From assembly GCA_937883775.1 (NCBI GenBank), contig CAKZXZ010000060.1, positions 1 to 60,604 on the forward strand: a stretch of 60,604 bases of DNA, given 5' to 3'. A program made the translations under genes and the position numbers. Below the pieces are notes generated by a model. The model saw only the letters and a list, made by a program, of their open reading frames with translations. It was not told the origin of the DNA and ran no database searches. This DNA comes from an uncultured Paracoccaceae bacterium. GTDB lineage: Bacteria > Pseudomonadota > Alphaproteobacteria > Rhodobacterales > Rhodobacteraceae. Shown here in pieces: positions 19,270 to 28,737 of the stretch (the stretch's first letter is position 1; each line of letters starts with the position of its first letter).

Positions 19270-20628
19270 ATGGCGCTATCACTTACCCAAAAAGCAGGCT
19301 GGGGTTTGGCCGACATGGGCATCGTTGTCTTTGTCGTGGTCAAGCAACTGCTGGTGCTGGCCTTCCTGACGAACTACCTCGGCGTGCCTATCGGCCTTGC
19401 GGGGGCCGTCACCACCGCCGTGCTGCTCTTCGATATCATCACCGACCCGCTGATCGGCTACCTGTCAGACCGCACGCAGAGCCGCTTTGGCCGGCGCGCG
19501 CCGTGGATGGCGATCGGCGCGCTGGTTCTCGCAGTGGGAACGATTGGGCTTTTTGCTGTCCCGCTTGGTTTCTCCACACTTGGCAATCTCGCTTGGGTCA
19601 CGGGCTTTTTTGTCCTCGCCACTATTGGCTTCACGATGGTCGCCATCCCCTACGGCGCAATGGCGGGTGAGATCACGCAAGACCCGCGCGAACGCTCGGC
19701 CATGACCGGCTTTCGCATGGGCTTTGCCTCACTAGGTATTCTAATCGGAGGCGCGCTGATCCCTATCCTTGCAGGCGACGCTCGCGAAGGCTTCGTGCGT
19801 GCGGCGCTCGCCGTGTCGCCCCTTATCGTCGGAGCCATCTGGCTCTCGATCTTTGCCACCCGCAATGCCCCGCGCATCGAAGAGCCTTCAACCGCGGCCT
19901 TCCTGCCCATGCTCAAACTCGTGCTCGCAAACCGCCCCTTCGCCATCCTGACCGTGCTTTACGGTGTCATGACTCTCGCCGTGGCCTTGCTGACCGCAGG
20001 CCTGCCGTTCGCCGTGCTTTACCTGATTGCCGATACCGGAGACACGCCGCTGTCCAGTGCGGCAAATGCCCTTGGCACGCTGTCGCTGATGTTCGCAGCG
20101 TTCGTCATCGGCTCAATCCTTAGCCAAGCGTTTTGGGTGATCGTGTCCGCCAAGCTGGGTAAACTGAATGCCCTGATCCTTGGCCTGTCCCTATACGTTG
20201 CGCTGCTCTTCGGCATGTATGCCGTGCTACCATCCATCAACGTGACCGCGATGTTTGGCATGTTCATCCTCGCAGGTATGACCAACGGCGCGTACCAGCA
20301 AATCCCGTGGGCGATTTATCCCGATCTAATGGACGTCACCCGCGCCCAAAGCGGGGAGGCTATCGAAGGCGCATTTTCCGCCCTTTGGCTCTTCGGCCAA
20401 AAGGTTGCCAACGCGCTAGCCCCCTTGCTGCTGGGCCTGATCCTTGCGGCATTCGGTTGGGTTGAAACCACCCAAGGCAGCGCACCTCAAACCGGCACAG
20501 CACTGAACGTGTTGCGCATCTGCATGTCGCTCCTACCGGCCGCAATCCTCGCATTGGCCATCGCTGGACTTTGGGCAGTGTACCGACCCTCACTGAAAAA
20601 ATTGCAAGCGTATGCAAAAACGGGTTGA
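19270..20628 (+). CDS. GPH-family (MelB-like) cation:sugar symporter
   Basis: A 452-residue inner-membrane transporter of the major facilitator superfamily with twelve hydrophobic segments. The loop 2-3 region [20 protein letters not shown] followed by RRAPWM is the glycoside-pentoside-hexuronide signature. A second diagnostic segment is [19 protein letters not shown] before helix 10. It lies 43 bases after the hydrolase gene and 59 before the HisD-like gene. It could import the substrate of that catabolic cluster (inference), but substrate specificity cannot be read. Confidence 0.88.
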   Translation: MALSLTQKAGWGLADMGIVVFVVVKQLLVLAFLTNYLGVPIGLAGAVTTAVLLFDIITDPLIGYLSDRTQSRFGRRAPWMAIGALVLAVGTIGLFAVPLGFSTLGNLAWVTGFFVLATIGFTMVAIPYGAMAGEITQDPRERSAMTGFRMGFASLGILIGGALIPILAGDAREGFVRAALAVSPLIVGAIWLSIFATRNAPRIEEPSTAAFLPMLKLVLANRPFAILTVLYGVMTLAVALLTAGLPFAVLYLIADTGDTPLSSAANALGTLSLMFAAFVIGSILSQAFWVIVSAKLGKLNALILGLSLYVALLFGMYAVLPSINVTAMFGMFILAGMTNGAYQQIPWAIYPDLMDVTRAQSGEAIEGAFSALWLFGQKVANALAPLLLGLILAAFGWVETTQGSAPQTGTALNVLRICMSLLPAAILALAIAGLWAVYRPSLKKLQAYAKTG

Positions 20629-20687
20629 GCGAAACCACTGTTCCGCTATCTTATGGCCCAAACGTCACCTCACAGGGGAGAGAGATC

Positions 20688-22013
20688 ATGGCCAAATACC
20701 TCAAGCGCGGCAAACCCGCGAACGAGCGCGCAGATGACGATGCGAAAGTGCGCGCAACTGTCGAAGACATCCTGAAGGACATCGAAACCCGCGGTGACGC
20801 TGCCGTGCGCGACTTGTCGACCAAGTTCGATGGCTACACGCCTCAGGCCTTCCGGCTGAGCGACAGCGAGATCGAGGCTGCGATGCAAAAGGTCTCGACC
20901 CGCGAGATGGACGATATCCGTTTTGCCCAAGACCAGATCCGCGCCTTCGCGCAGGTCCAGCGCGACTCGATGAAAGATGTCGAGGTCGAGACGATGCCGG
21001 GCGTGATCCTTGGGCACCGCAACATTCCCGTGAACTCGGTCGGCTGTTATGTGCCGGGCGGCAAGTTCCCCATGGTCGCCTCCGCCCATATGTCGGTGCT
21101 GACGGCAAAGGTCGCTGGCGTGCCGCGCGTTGTGGCCTCCGCCCCACCGGTGAACGGCGAGCCGCACCCTGCGATTGTTGCCGCGATGAAAGAGGGCGGC
21201 GCAGATGAAATTCTGGTGCTGGGCGGCGTGCAAGCCGTGGGCGCGATGGCGCTGGGGACGGAATCCATCAAACCCGTCGATATGTTGGTCGGCCCTGGCA
21301 ACGCGTTTGTCGCCGAAGCCAAGCGCCAGCTTTTTGGACGCGTGGGCATCGACCTCTTCGCAGGCCCGACCGAAACCTGCGTGATCGCGGACGACACCGT
21401 GGACGGCGAAATGGTGGCCACCGACCTGCTCGGTCAAGCTGAACACGGCTACAACTCACCCGCTGTCCTTATCACCAACAGCCGCAAGCTGGCCGAGGAC
21501 ACGATGGCCGAGATCGAGCGCATCCTTGGCATTCTGCCCACGGCTGAAACAGCCCGCGTTAGCTGGGAAGAGTATGGCGAGATCATCTTATGCGATGACT
21601 ATGACGACATGCTCGCCGTCTCTGAAGATGTCGCGTCTGAGCATGTGCAGGTGATGACTGACCGCGACGATTGGTTCTTGCAAAACATGACCAACTACGG
21701 CGCGCTGTTTCTTGGCCCGCGCACCAATGTGGCCAACGGCGACAAAGTGATCGGCACCAATCACACGCTGCCCACCAAGAAAGCCGGGCGCTATACAGGC
21801 GGGCTTTGGGTCGGCAAATTCATCAAGACTCATAGCTATCAGAAGGTCCTCACGGATGAAGCCGCGACGCTTGTGGGCGAATACGGCTCGCGTCTGTGCA
21901 TGCTGGAAGGTTTTGTGGGTCATGCTGAGCAATGCAATGTCCGCGTCCGTCGCTATGGTGGGCTGAACGTACCTTATGGCGAAGCGGCACCTTATCGCGA
22001 CGCGGCGGAGTAG
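20688..22013 (+). CDS. HisD-family dehydrogenase, HpsN-like (sulfopropanediol 3-dehydrogenase)
   Basis: A 441-residue NAD- and zinc-dependent dehydrogenase of the histidinol dehydrogenase family. [17 protein letters not shown] and [11 protein letters not shown] are family motifs. The zinc-site segment [13 protein letters not shown] is present, and [14 protein letters not shown] replaces the PEHLE motif of true HisD. The start [20 protein letters not shown] and that altered motif match what I recall of HpsN, which oxidises 2,3-dihydroxypropanesulfonate to sulfolactate. No other his genes are near, which supports catabolism. The ATG at 20688 has GGGGAG upstream. Confidence 0.78.
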   Translation: MAKYLKRGKPANERADDDAKVRATVEDILKDIETRGDAAVRDLSTKFDGYTPQAFRLSDSEIEAAMQKVSTREMDDIRFAQDQIRAFAQVQRDSMKDVEVETMPGVILGHRNIPVNSVGCYVPGGKFPMVASAHMSVLTAKVAGVPRVVASAPPVNGEPHPAIVAAMKEGGADEILVLGGVQAVGAMALGTESIKPVDMLVGPGNAFVAEAKRQLFGRVGIDLFAGPTETCVIADDTVDGEMVATDLLGQAEHGYNSPAVLITNSRKLAEDTMAEIERILGILPTAETARVSWEEYGEIILCDDYDDMLAVSEDVASEHVQVMTDRDDWFLQNMTNYGALFLGPRTNVANGDKVIGTNHTLPTKKAGRYTGGLWVGKFIKTHSYQKVLTDEAATLVGEYGSRLCMLEGFVGHAEQCNVRVRRYGGLNVPYGEAAPYRDAAE

Positions 22014-22036
22014 GGTGCTTTTGGCAGCTGTCGGAC

Positions 22037-22070
22037 GCCTCCGGCGGCGGTATTTGGCGACAAAAGAAAG
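22037..22070. repeat. Dispersed intergenic repeat, copy 3 (plus orientation)
   Basis: GCCTCCGGCGGCGGTATTTG followed by GCGACAAAAGAAAG, with a short GC-rich stem and a purine-rich tail. It fills the gap between the HisD-like gene and the next gene, so this copy sits inside a tandem gene arrangement. Confidence 0.65.
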
Positions 22071-22079
22071 TAGGGCGCG

Positions 22080-23015
22080 ATGAACGGGCGTGACGTAGTC
22101 AACGGGTTGTTGGCGGGGCATCGCCAAGCGGCGGCTTTTGCCGAAAGCGCAACTGTCCATCTTGCTCATCCGTTTGAGACGTTGTCAGTGGCGGGCTATT
22201 TCGATGGCCCGCTTGACCAGCTCGCCCGCGCGTTCTCCGATCTGGAGCGGCGCAATACCATTGTCATGGAAAGCGTCGATGGCCATGACCAACTATGGGT
22301 TGGGGTCTGCGGTTACTATTGTGGCGCATTCGCCACTCCCTTTCTGGATATTCCGCCCACCCGCCGGATGGCGTCGATGCGCTTTCACGAATTTTACCGG
22401 ATCGAGGATGGTCTGGTGGCTGAGATGCAGGCGCTGTGGGACATTCCCGAACTGATGATGCAGGCGGGTGCATGGCCGATGGGCCCGTCGTTGGGCCGCG
22501 AATGGCACGTGCCGGGGCCTGCGACGCAAGACGGGTTGCGGATTGAAGGCGACGGAGCGCGTGCGTTGCAGGTCGTAGGTGATATGCTGGACCGGCTGCA
22601 TCTGAGCGCACAAGGCGAAGAGGCCATGCGCCTGCCTGATTACTGGCATGAAAGCGCTTCGTGGTATGGCCCCTCCGGCATCGGGACCTGTCGTGGGATC
22701 AAAGGCTTTCGCGCGCATCATCAGATCCCGTTCCTGAATGCAATGCCCGACCGGCGCGGTTTGATTGAGCAGGGGCATTTCTTCGCCCAAGGCGATTATG
22801 TCGGCTTTACCGCTTGGCCGGGGATGGAGATGACGGTTTCTGGTAACGGTTGGTTGGGCATCGCACCAGCCAACCAGCAGATCACCTTGCGCAGCCTGGA
22901 TTTTTGGCGCGTTGAGGATGGCAAGATTGCTGAGAACTGGGTGCTCGTTGACCTGTTGCATGCGTGGCATCAACTGGGCGTGGATGTTCTGGCTCGCATG
23001 CGGCAGCTGGCATGA
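22080..23015 (+). CDS. Double SnoaL/NTF2-like protein, copy 1
   Basis: A 311-residue soluble protein with two cone-shaped NTF2-fold domains. Domain one covers about residues 1-130 and ends RFHEFYRIEDGLVAEMQALW; domain two covers about 150-300 and ends LDFWRVEDGKIAENWVLVD. The paired xFxxIExGxIxExW endings are the SnoaL/ester-cyclase signature. It overlaps the following gene by four bases. A related two-domain protein lies at 25457 in the same cluster. The role is unknown; isomerisation, lactonisation or dehydration of a cluster metabolite is possible. Confidence 0.82.
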   Translation: MNGRDVVNGLLAGHRQAAAFAESATVHLAHPFETLSVAGYFDGPLDQLARAFSDLERRNTIVMESVDGHDQLWVGVCGYYCGAFATPFLDIPPTRRMASMRFHEFYRIEDGLVAEMQALWDIPELMMQAGAWPMGPSLGREWHVPGPATQDGLRIEGDGARALQVVGDMLDRLHLSAQGEEAMRLPDYWHESASWYGPSGIGTCRGIKGFRAHHQIPFLNAMPDRRGLIEQGHFFAQGDYVGFTAWPGMEMTVSGNGWLGIAPANQQITLRSLDFWRVEDGKIAENWVLVDLLHAWHQLGVDVLARMRQLA

Positions 23016-23644
23016 AGCGTCCGCGTTCCATGCGGGGCCTTGAGGATTTGGGCCGGGTCCGCTTGTCGAAACACTTTTACATGCGCGATTTTCTTTATTC
23101 GGAGATCGGGAATATCCACCAGGTCCAAAACATCCCCGACGATCCCGATCTTGCGATCAAGGCTGGACGTAAGCTGTGCGAAATGCTTCTGGACCCGCTA
23201 CAGGAGACCTTTGGGCGCATCGCGATACGCTCTGGGTTTCGCTCGTGCGAGCTGAATGCTTACGGCAATGCCAACAACCTCAATTGCGCACGCAACGATG
23301 CCAATTACGGCCACCATATCTGGGACCGGCTGGACAAGGGTGTTATGGGCGCAGGTACCTCGCTTGTGATCCCGTGGTTTGCGGATCGCTATGACCGAGG
23401 CCGCGACTGGCGAGATCTGGCGTGGTGGATCCACGATCACCTGCCTTACTCCGATATGTGGTTTTTCCCGAAACTGGCAGGGTTTAACCTCAGTTGGCGA
23501 GAGAAACCGAACCGCACGATCTCCAGTTACATTGCGCCGAAAGGCAAGCTGCTGGCCGCTGGAGCCGAACCCGGAGAACCCCTCGCCACGCGCCAAAAAC
23601 GCTATGCTGATTTTCCGCCCTTTCGCGGCATTGAATACCCATAA
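23012..23644 (+). CDS. Unknown protein with peptidase M15-like fold
   Basis: A 210-residue soluble protein. LSKHFYMRDFLYSEIG and RIAIRSGFRSCELNAYGN recall the start of D-Ala-D-Ala peptidases of the M15 type. GHHIWDRLD and WIHDHLPYSDMWFFP could supply the His/Asp/His zinc site. It is translationally coupled to the SnoaL gene (ATGA). A peptidase in a sugar- or sulfonate-like catabolic cluster is unexpected; the fold assignment is moderate and the function open. No signal peptide is visible. Confidence 0.6.
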   Translation: MKRPRSMRGLEDLGRVRLSKHFYMRDFLYSEIGNIHQVQNIPDDPDLAIKAGRKLCEMLLDPLQETFGRIAIRSGFRSCELNAYGNANNLNCARNDANYGHHIWDRLDKGVMGAGTSLVIPWFADRYDRGRDWRDLAWWIHDHLPYSDMWFFPKLAGFNLSWREKPNRTISSYIAPKGKLLAAGAEPGEPLATRQKRYADFPPFRGIEYP

Positions 23645-23687
23645 ATACCTCGTTAACGTGCGTGCAATCGCTTGCAAGGATTGAGCT

Positions 23688-24446
23688 ATGAGCCTGCCCA
23701 AAACTCCGTCATTCCGCCTTGATGGACGCACCGCTTTGGTCACCGGAGGCTCGCGCGGGATCGGCCTTGGATGCGCCATGGCGCTGGCCGAGGCAGGGGC
23801 CCATGTGATTGTCGCCGCACGCGGAACCGATGCCGTGGCCGAGGCCGCAGATGCGATAAACTCCGCAGGCTTTAAGGCAACTGGTCACGCGCTGGACGTG
23901 GGCGACCGGGCGGCTGTTGAGGCGACCTTTGCCAAATTTGGCCCCATCGACATCCTGTGTAATTCGGCTGGTATGGCGCGTCACGGACCAGCATTGGACA
24001 GCCAGGAAGACGACTTTGATGCGGTGGTGAACATCAACCTGAAAGCGGCTTATCACCTTGCTCAAACGGCGGCCAAACAGATGATTGGCAGGGGCGGCGC
24101 GATCCTGCAAATCTCAAGCCAGATGGGACATGTGGGCGGCATTGACCGGTCGGTCTATTGCGCCACGAAACATGGGGTGGAAGGGATGACCAAAGCCATG
24201 GCCATTGAATGGGGTCCGGAAAACATCCGCGTCAACACAATCTGCCCGACCTTTATCCGCACGCCCCTGACAGAGGCGACGTTCAACGACCCGGTCCGCC
24301 GCGCGTGGATCGATGAAAAGATCAAACTGCCCCGTGTGGGCGAGGTCGAAGATATCATGGGCGCGGTCGTGTTCCTCGCCTCTGACGCAGGCGCAATGAT
24401 TACCGGCACCTCGCTGCTGATCGACGGCGGCTGGACGGCCGGTTAA
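23688..24446 (+). CDS. Short-chain dehydrogenase/reductase
   Basis: A 252-residue classical SDR. The nucleotide-binding motif is TGGSRGIGLG near residues 19-28, NSAGMARHG is the NNAG-type motif, and the catalytic Ser/Tyr/Lys are in SSQMGHVGG and SVYCATKHG. C-terminal GTSLLIDGGWTAG is typical. In this cluster it could oxidise a second hydroxyl of the substrate handled by the HpsN-like enzyme, as HpsO does in sulfopropanediol pathways (hypothesis). The LacI gene starts right after its stop codon. Confidence 0.9.
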   Translation: MSLPKTPSFRLDGRTALVTGGSRGIGLGCAMALAEAGAHVIVAARGTDAVAEAADAINSAGFKATGHALDVGDRAAVEATFAKFGPIDILCNSAGMARHGPALDSQEDDFDAVVNINLKAAYHLAQTAAKQMIGRGGAILQISSQMGHVGGIDRSVYCATKHGVEGMTKAMAIEWGPENIRVNTICPTFIRTPLTEATFNDPVRRAWIDEKIKLPRVGEVEDIMGAVVFLASDAGAMITGTSLLIDGGWTAG

Positions 24447-25457
24447 GTGGTCAAGCCGAAGATCACCTCGCTTGATGTGGCGGCGAAGGCCGGTGTCAGC
24501 CAGTCGGCTGTCAGCCGGGTCTTCTCGGGCGCGTCGGCCAGCAAAACGACGGTCAAAAAGGTGCGCGATGCGGCAGAGGCGCTGGGCTACCGGCCCAATG
24601 TACTTGCCCGTTCGCTTATCACAGGGCAGTCGAAAATCATCGGTCTGGTGGTCGCTTATCTCGACAATCAGTTTTACCCGGATGCGCTGGAACGCTTGTC
24701 GAACGCGTTGCAGGAGCAGGGCTATCATATCCTGATCTTTATGGCCTCGGGGCAAAGCACCGATGTCGAGCGTGTCGTCGGAGAACTCCTTGATTATCAG
24801 GTGGATGGTATCATCACGGCGTCTGTCGGCATGTCTGATGAGTTGACCAAACGCTGCGAAGCGGCGGGTATCCCTGTGGTGCTTTTCAATCGCGGACAGG
24901 CAGACACTCGGCTAAGCCAAGTCACCTCTGATAACCATGCTGGCGCGCGCAAGATCGCAGATTTTCTCGTCGCGGGGGGACATACACGCATCGCGCATAT
25001 CAGCGGTTGGGAAGGATCCTCGACCGGTCGCGAGCGGCGGGCCGGTTTCATTGATGCCCTCGCCACACATGGGCTTGAGCCGGTTGCGATCGCAGACGGC
25101 AAATACACGCGCGACGTCGCAGCACAGGCTGCGCTTGAGATGCTTAAAACGGTCAAGCCCGATGCGATTTTTGTCGGCAACGATCATATGGCTTTCGCGG
25201 TGATTGATGCTCTGCGCCACAGTGCACAGCTGAATATCCCTGAAGATATCTCGATCATCGGGTATGATGATGTGCCGATGGCGGCGTGGCCCTCCTATGA
25301 CCTGACAACAATGCGCCAGCCTTCGAACCGGATGGTGGAGGCAACGGTTGAAACGCTGCTTGCACAGATCGCTGACCGTAGCGTTGCCCCGCAGAAAATT
25401 GCGATTGATGGACCTTTGATCGTCAGAGGCTCGGCACGCAAACCAAAGGATATGTAA
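24447..25457 (+). CDS. LacI-family transcriptional regulator
   Basis: A 336-residue repressor. The N-terminal HTH reads SLDVAAKAGVSQSAVSRVFS followed by the hinge helix with ALGYRPNVLARSLITGQS. The periplasmic-binding-like sensor domain follows, with FVGNDHMAFAVIDALR and IGYDDVPMAAWPSYDLTTMR. It starts at a GTG immediately after the SDR stop, and its own stop overlaps the next ATG, so it is embedded in the operon. It most likely represses the cluster until the substrate or an intermediate binds. Confidence 0.93.
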   Translation: MVKPKITSLDVAAKAGVSQSAVSRVFSGASASKTTVKKVRDAAEALGYRPNVLARSLITGQSKIIGLVVAYLDNQFYPDALERLSNALQEQGYHILIFMASGQSTDVERVVGELLDYQVDGIITASVGMSDELTKRCEAAGIPVVLFNRGQADTRLSQVTSDNHAGARKIADFLVAGGHTRIAHISGWEGSSTGRERRAGFIDALATHGLEPVAIADGKYTRDVAAQAALEMLKTVKPDAIFVGNDHMAFAVIDALRHSAQLNIPEDISIIGYDDVPMAAWPSYDLTTMRQPSNRMVEATVETLLAQIADRSVAPQKIAIDGPLIVRGSARKPKDM

Positions 25458-26416
25458 TGCGCGGATTTAATAACCGTTTCAAAGACTTCCCCGATTACAT
25501 TCTGGGAATTACACAAGAGATCTGGGAAGATCGCGGGCTAGGCGCGCGGATGAAGGAATACTACCATCCAAAGGTGATTGTGCGCATGCCTGGCGGGATT
25601 TCCCACGGAGAGCCGGCCTCCACCGCTGCCACGATGGCCACGTTGGTCGAGTTTCCGGACCGTCAGCTTATGGGCGAGGATGTGATCTGGTCAGGTGATC
25701 CTGAAGCTGGAATGCTGTCGTCTCACCGTATCATCAATACAGCAACCCACGCCGGAGATGGCGCGTTCGGGGCTGCCACCGGACGGCAGATCACCTACCG
25801 CGCGATTGCTGATTGTTATGCCAAGGACAACATGATTAGCGACGAATGGCTGATCCGTGACAATGGCGGCATTGTGCGCCAACTGGGATTTGATCCCAAG
25901 GACTGGGCGCGCGCAAAGCTTGAGAAGATGCCTGAATTCAATCCGCTGCGTCCCGAGATTGATGTGGAAGGCCCCTACATGGGCAAAGGCAATGACAATG
26001 AATGGGGGCAGAAATACGCCTCAATTCTGACCCGTATCATGGATGCTGAATTTTCGGTGATCCAGTCGGATTATGACCGGGCCTGCTCTGTCCATTACCC
26101 TGGCGCAGTCAACGTCCATGGCCGTGCTGCAGCCGATGCTTTCTGGCTTGGCCTGCGCGCGGCGTTTCCCTCGGCCACCTTCACGGTCCACCACCAGATC
26201 GGCCGCGAAGACCCGATGATGCCACCCCGCGCTGCGATCCGCTGGTCGCTGGACGGCACCCATGATGGCTGGGGCAGCTTTGGTGCGCCGACTGGTGCCA
26301 AGGTGCATATCATGGGTATTTGTCACGCCGAGTTTGGCCCTTGGGGTCTGCGCCGCGAATACGCGCTTTTCGACGAAACATCGATTTGGATGCAAATATT
26401 GCATCACGGGGCTTAA
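25457..26416 (+). CDS. Double SnoaL/NTF2-like protein, copy 2
   Basis: A 319-residue soluble protein with two NTF2-like domains. The first includes YCAKDNMISDEWLIRDNGG-like text (CYAKDNMISDEWLIRDNG); the second includes FTVHHQIGRED and RAAIRWSLDGTHDGWGSFGA. It overlaps the LacI stop by one base. Together with the 22080 protein it gives four NTF2 domains in one cluster, suggesting successive or alternative isomerisations. No catalytic residues can be assigned with confidence. Confidence 0.78.
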   Translation: MRGFNNRFKDFPDYILGITQEIWEDRGLGARMKEYYHPKVIVRMPGGISHGEPASTAATMATLVEFPDRQLMGEDVIWSGDPEAGMLSSHRIINTATHAGDGAFGAATGRQITYRAIADCYAKDNMISDEWLIRDNGGIVRQLGFDPKDWARAKLEKMPEFNPLRPEIDVEGPYMGKGNDNEWGQKYASILTRIMDAEFSVIQSDYDRACSVHYPGAVNVHGRAAADAFWLGLRAAFPSATFTVHHQIGREDPMMPPRAAIRWSLDGTHDGWGSFGAPTGAKVHIMGICHAEFGPWGLRREYALFDETSIWMQILHHGA

Positions 26417-26554
26417 TCACGATTATCGCAAAATGTAGCGTAGATCAGCTTGATCCTGTCAAAACCCATGTTTGATACGCGAGATCTTGCGTTACTTCTT
26501 GACCAACCCTACCACATTCAGGCAATTTTCCACCGACTGGATGAGGGGGATTCC

Positions 26555-27625
26555 ATGCGTTTTTCATTGGTGGCGGCCACGTGTGTTGCAACTGTTTTGG
26601 CCGCAGACTTTGCTGCAGCGCAAACGTGTGGGGGCTCTTACACGGTCGCGGGCGGCGATACGCTATCAGGAATTGCAAACGCGCTTTATGATGATGCGCG
26701 CAAGTGGTCGGTGATTTACAACACCAACCGCGCCTCGATCGGAGAAAGCCCGAACCGCCTCATGGCGGGTCAGGATCTTAACGTCCCGTGTATCGGCGGA
26801 TTGCCGGTCCTTGGCGGCGCTGTCACTGCCACCGCAACGCAAACGTCGACGCCTGCCGCGTCGGTTCAACGTGCGCTTCCCGGTGCAACGTCGCTGCGCT
26901 TGCTTACCGCTGGTGATTTTGCGCCCTTCACCGATGAGGCGCTTGAAAACGGCGGTCTTATCACTGAAATCGTTGATGCCTCGATGCAAAATGCCGGACT
27001 GGACGGCTACTCGATCAACTGGGTCAATGACTGGTCGTCGCATCTTGATCCACTGTTGAGCAACGCAATGCTGGATGCTGGTTTCCCTTGGTACAAGCCC
27101 GATTGCGACGGCGATCCGGGCAACTATCGTTGTGAAAATTTTCACTTCTCCGAGCCGATGTTCGAGATGCTGATCTTGCTTTTCACAACGACAGCCAACC
27201 CAATCACGTTCCTGTCGGACGCAGATATCGAGGGCAAAACACTCTGCCGGCCCGAGGGCTATTTTACCCATGATCTTGATAAAAACAGCCGCAATTGGGT
27301 GAAGGACGGCAAGATCACCCTTAAGCAACCTGACAGCGTTGCCGATTGTTTTGAGATGCTCATCGCTGGCGAAGTTGACGCTGTTGCGTTGAACGAATTC
27401 ACAGGACGTACCGCGATCAAGGAAATGGGGCTGCAGCAGACAGTGGCGCCGGTACAGACGCGTCCGCTTTCGATTGAAGGGCTTCATGTGCTGGTGCACA
27501 AAAATCACCCGAATGCACAGAATGTGATGGCTGCTATCAATCAGGGCCTCGCCGCGATCAAGGAAAACGGCACGTATCAACAGGTCATTAACCGACATAT
27601 GTCACGCATTTGGTCAGAGCTATGA
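26555..27625 (+). CDS. LysM plus solute-binding domain protein, copy 1
   Basis: A 356-residue exported protein. After a signal peptide (MRFSLVAATCVATVLAADFA), a LysM domain (YTVAGGDTLSGIANALYDDA to DLNVPC, about 29-79) is joined by a Ser/Thr/Ala linker to a type 2 periplasmic-binding domain of the amino-acid (SBP_bac_3) class. Six cysteines in the mature region recur at matching positions in the next gene and suggest disulfides. The start is the ATG at 26555 with GAGGGGGA upstream. It overlaps the next gene by four bases. No permease or ATPase gene is adjacent. Confidence 0.85.
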   Translation: MRFSLVAATCVATVLAADFAAAQTCGGSYTVAGGDTLSGIANALYDDARKWSVIYNTNRASIGESPNRLMAGQDLNVPCIGGLPVLGGAVTATATQTSTPAASVQRALPGATSLRLLTAGDFAPFTDEALENGGLITEIVDASMQNAGLDGYSINWVNDWSSHLDPLLSNAMLDAGFPWYKPDCDGDPGNYRCENFHFSEPMFEMLILLFTTTANPITFLSDADIEGKTLCRPEGYFTHDLDKNSRNWVKDGKITLKQPDSVADCFEMLIAGEVDAVALNEFTGRTAIKEMGLQQTVAPVQTRPLSIEGLHVLVHKNHPNAQNVMAAINQGLAAIKENGTYQQVINRHMSRIWSEL

Positions 27626-28641
27626 GAACTGCCGCCACCGCCTTTGCGCTGCTGCTGCCCTGCGCCGCCTACGCGCAAGGCCAATGCGATGTGCCGCACA
27701 CCATTGCGGATGGAGAGACGCTTTTTTCCATTGCAGATCAATACTATGGCGATTTGAATAAGTGGTCGGTGATTTATTACGGTAACCAGAATGTACTGCC
27801 GACAGCGCTTTTGGAATTACCGGTTGGTGTCACCGTGACGATCCCATGTCTGCCCGGCCAAAGCCCTGCAGACCCCACGCCTTTGCAAAGTGCTGATGCG
27901 GAATTGACGATACTCACCGGGTCGAATTATGCGCCCTTCTCGGACCGTGATTGGATGGGGCAGGGCATGGTGACGGAACTGTTCAATGCCGCGATGGAGG
28001 CAACACCGGAGCCTGTGAGCTATGCGATTTCGTGGGAAGATGACTGGTCGCAGCATCTGTTCCCAATGCTCGATTCCGGGTCCCAGTTCGATATGGGCTT
28101 TCCATGGTTGAGGCCAAATTGCGACGAAAATCGCGATGATGAGCGGTGTGTCAATTTCCATTTTTCGGATCCGCTTGTCGAAATCCTTGTACTGCTGTTC
28201 ACCCGCACGGATGCACCTGTCGCGTTTGAAGATGACGCCGATTTGCATGGCCGCACGATCTGTCGTCCCGAAGGATACTTTACCCACGATCTGGATCGCG
28301 CAGATCGCCGCTGGCTTAGCGATAATCTGGTCAGGCTTGTGCAGGCCGACAGCCCCGAAGGCTGCTTTGCAGCGCTGATGGAAGGGTCTGTCGATGCGGT
28401 GACGGTGAACGAATTTCTGGGTTGGACAAAAATTCACGAACTTGGCCTTAAAGGGCAGGTGCAACCGGAACAGCGCCCGGTTTCGATTGAAGGGTTGCAT
28501 GTGGTGATCTCCAAGAAGCATTGGCGCGGCACAACCCATCTTTACCGCTTCAACGCAGGCCTTGCCGCCTTGCGCGAAACCGAGCGATATAACGAGATCG
28601 TCACGCGCCATCTTGGTACCTTTTGGGAGCAGCTGAACTAG
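27622..28641 (+). CDS. LysM plus solute-binding domain protein, copy 2
   Basis: A 339-residue paralogue of the preceding protein with the same order: signal peptide MRTAATAFALLLPCAAYAQG, LysM (HTIADGETLFSIADQYYGDL to TIPC) and an SBP_bac_3-like domain. Shared motifs include CVNFHFSDP, ICRPEGYFTHDLD and SIEGLHV. The ATG at 27622 overlaps the stop of copy 1. The pair probably arose by tandem duplication and then diverged. Binding to peptidoglycan through LysM while sensing or holding a small ligand is a reasonable inference; the ligand is unknown. Confidence 0.85.
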   Translation: MRTAATAFALLLPCAAYAQGQCDVPHTIADGETLFSIADQYYGDLNKWSVIYYGNQNVLPTALLELPVGVTVTIPCLPGQSPADPTPLQSADAELTILTGSNYAPFSDRDWMGQGMVTELFNAAMEATPEPVSYAISWEDDWSQHLFPMLDSGSQFDMGFPWLRPNCDENRDDERCVNFHFSDPLVEILVLLFTRTDAPVAFEDDADLHGRTICRPEGYFTHDLDRADRRWLSDNLVRLVQADSPEGCFAALMEGSVDAVTVNEFLGWTKIHELGLKGQVQPEQRPVSIEGLHVVISKKHWRGTTHLYRFNAGLAALRETERYNEIVTRHLGTFWEQLN

Positions 28642-28737
28642 GCTGAAAACTGCCCGCCCATAGCGCTTTTCGAGTGCAGCCCCCGATGGCTTTGGCTAAC
28701 GTCAGCGCAACACAATTCCGGGGGAGAGCCACACGCC

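Noticed and set aside
20688-22013. Histidine biosynthesis hisD
   Set aside because: The conserved PEHLE segment is replaced by SEHVQ, and no his genes are near; the catabolic context favours an HpsN-like role.
26666-27598. 310-residue minus-strand open frame opposite the LysM protein
   Set aside because: No recognisable motif; the plus strand encodes a clear signal peptide, LysM and binding domain.
28642-28737. Cobalamin or SAM riboswitch before the MetE-like gene
   Set aside because: Only 96 bases, without the conserved boxes of those riboswitches.
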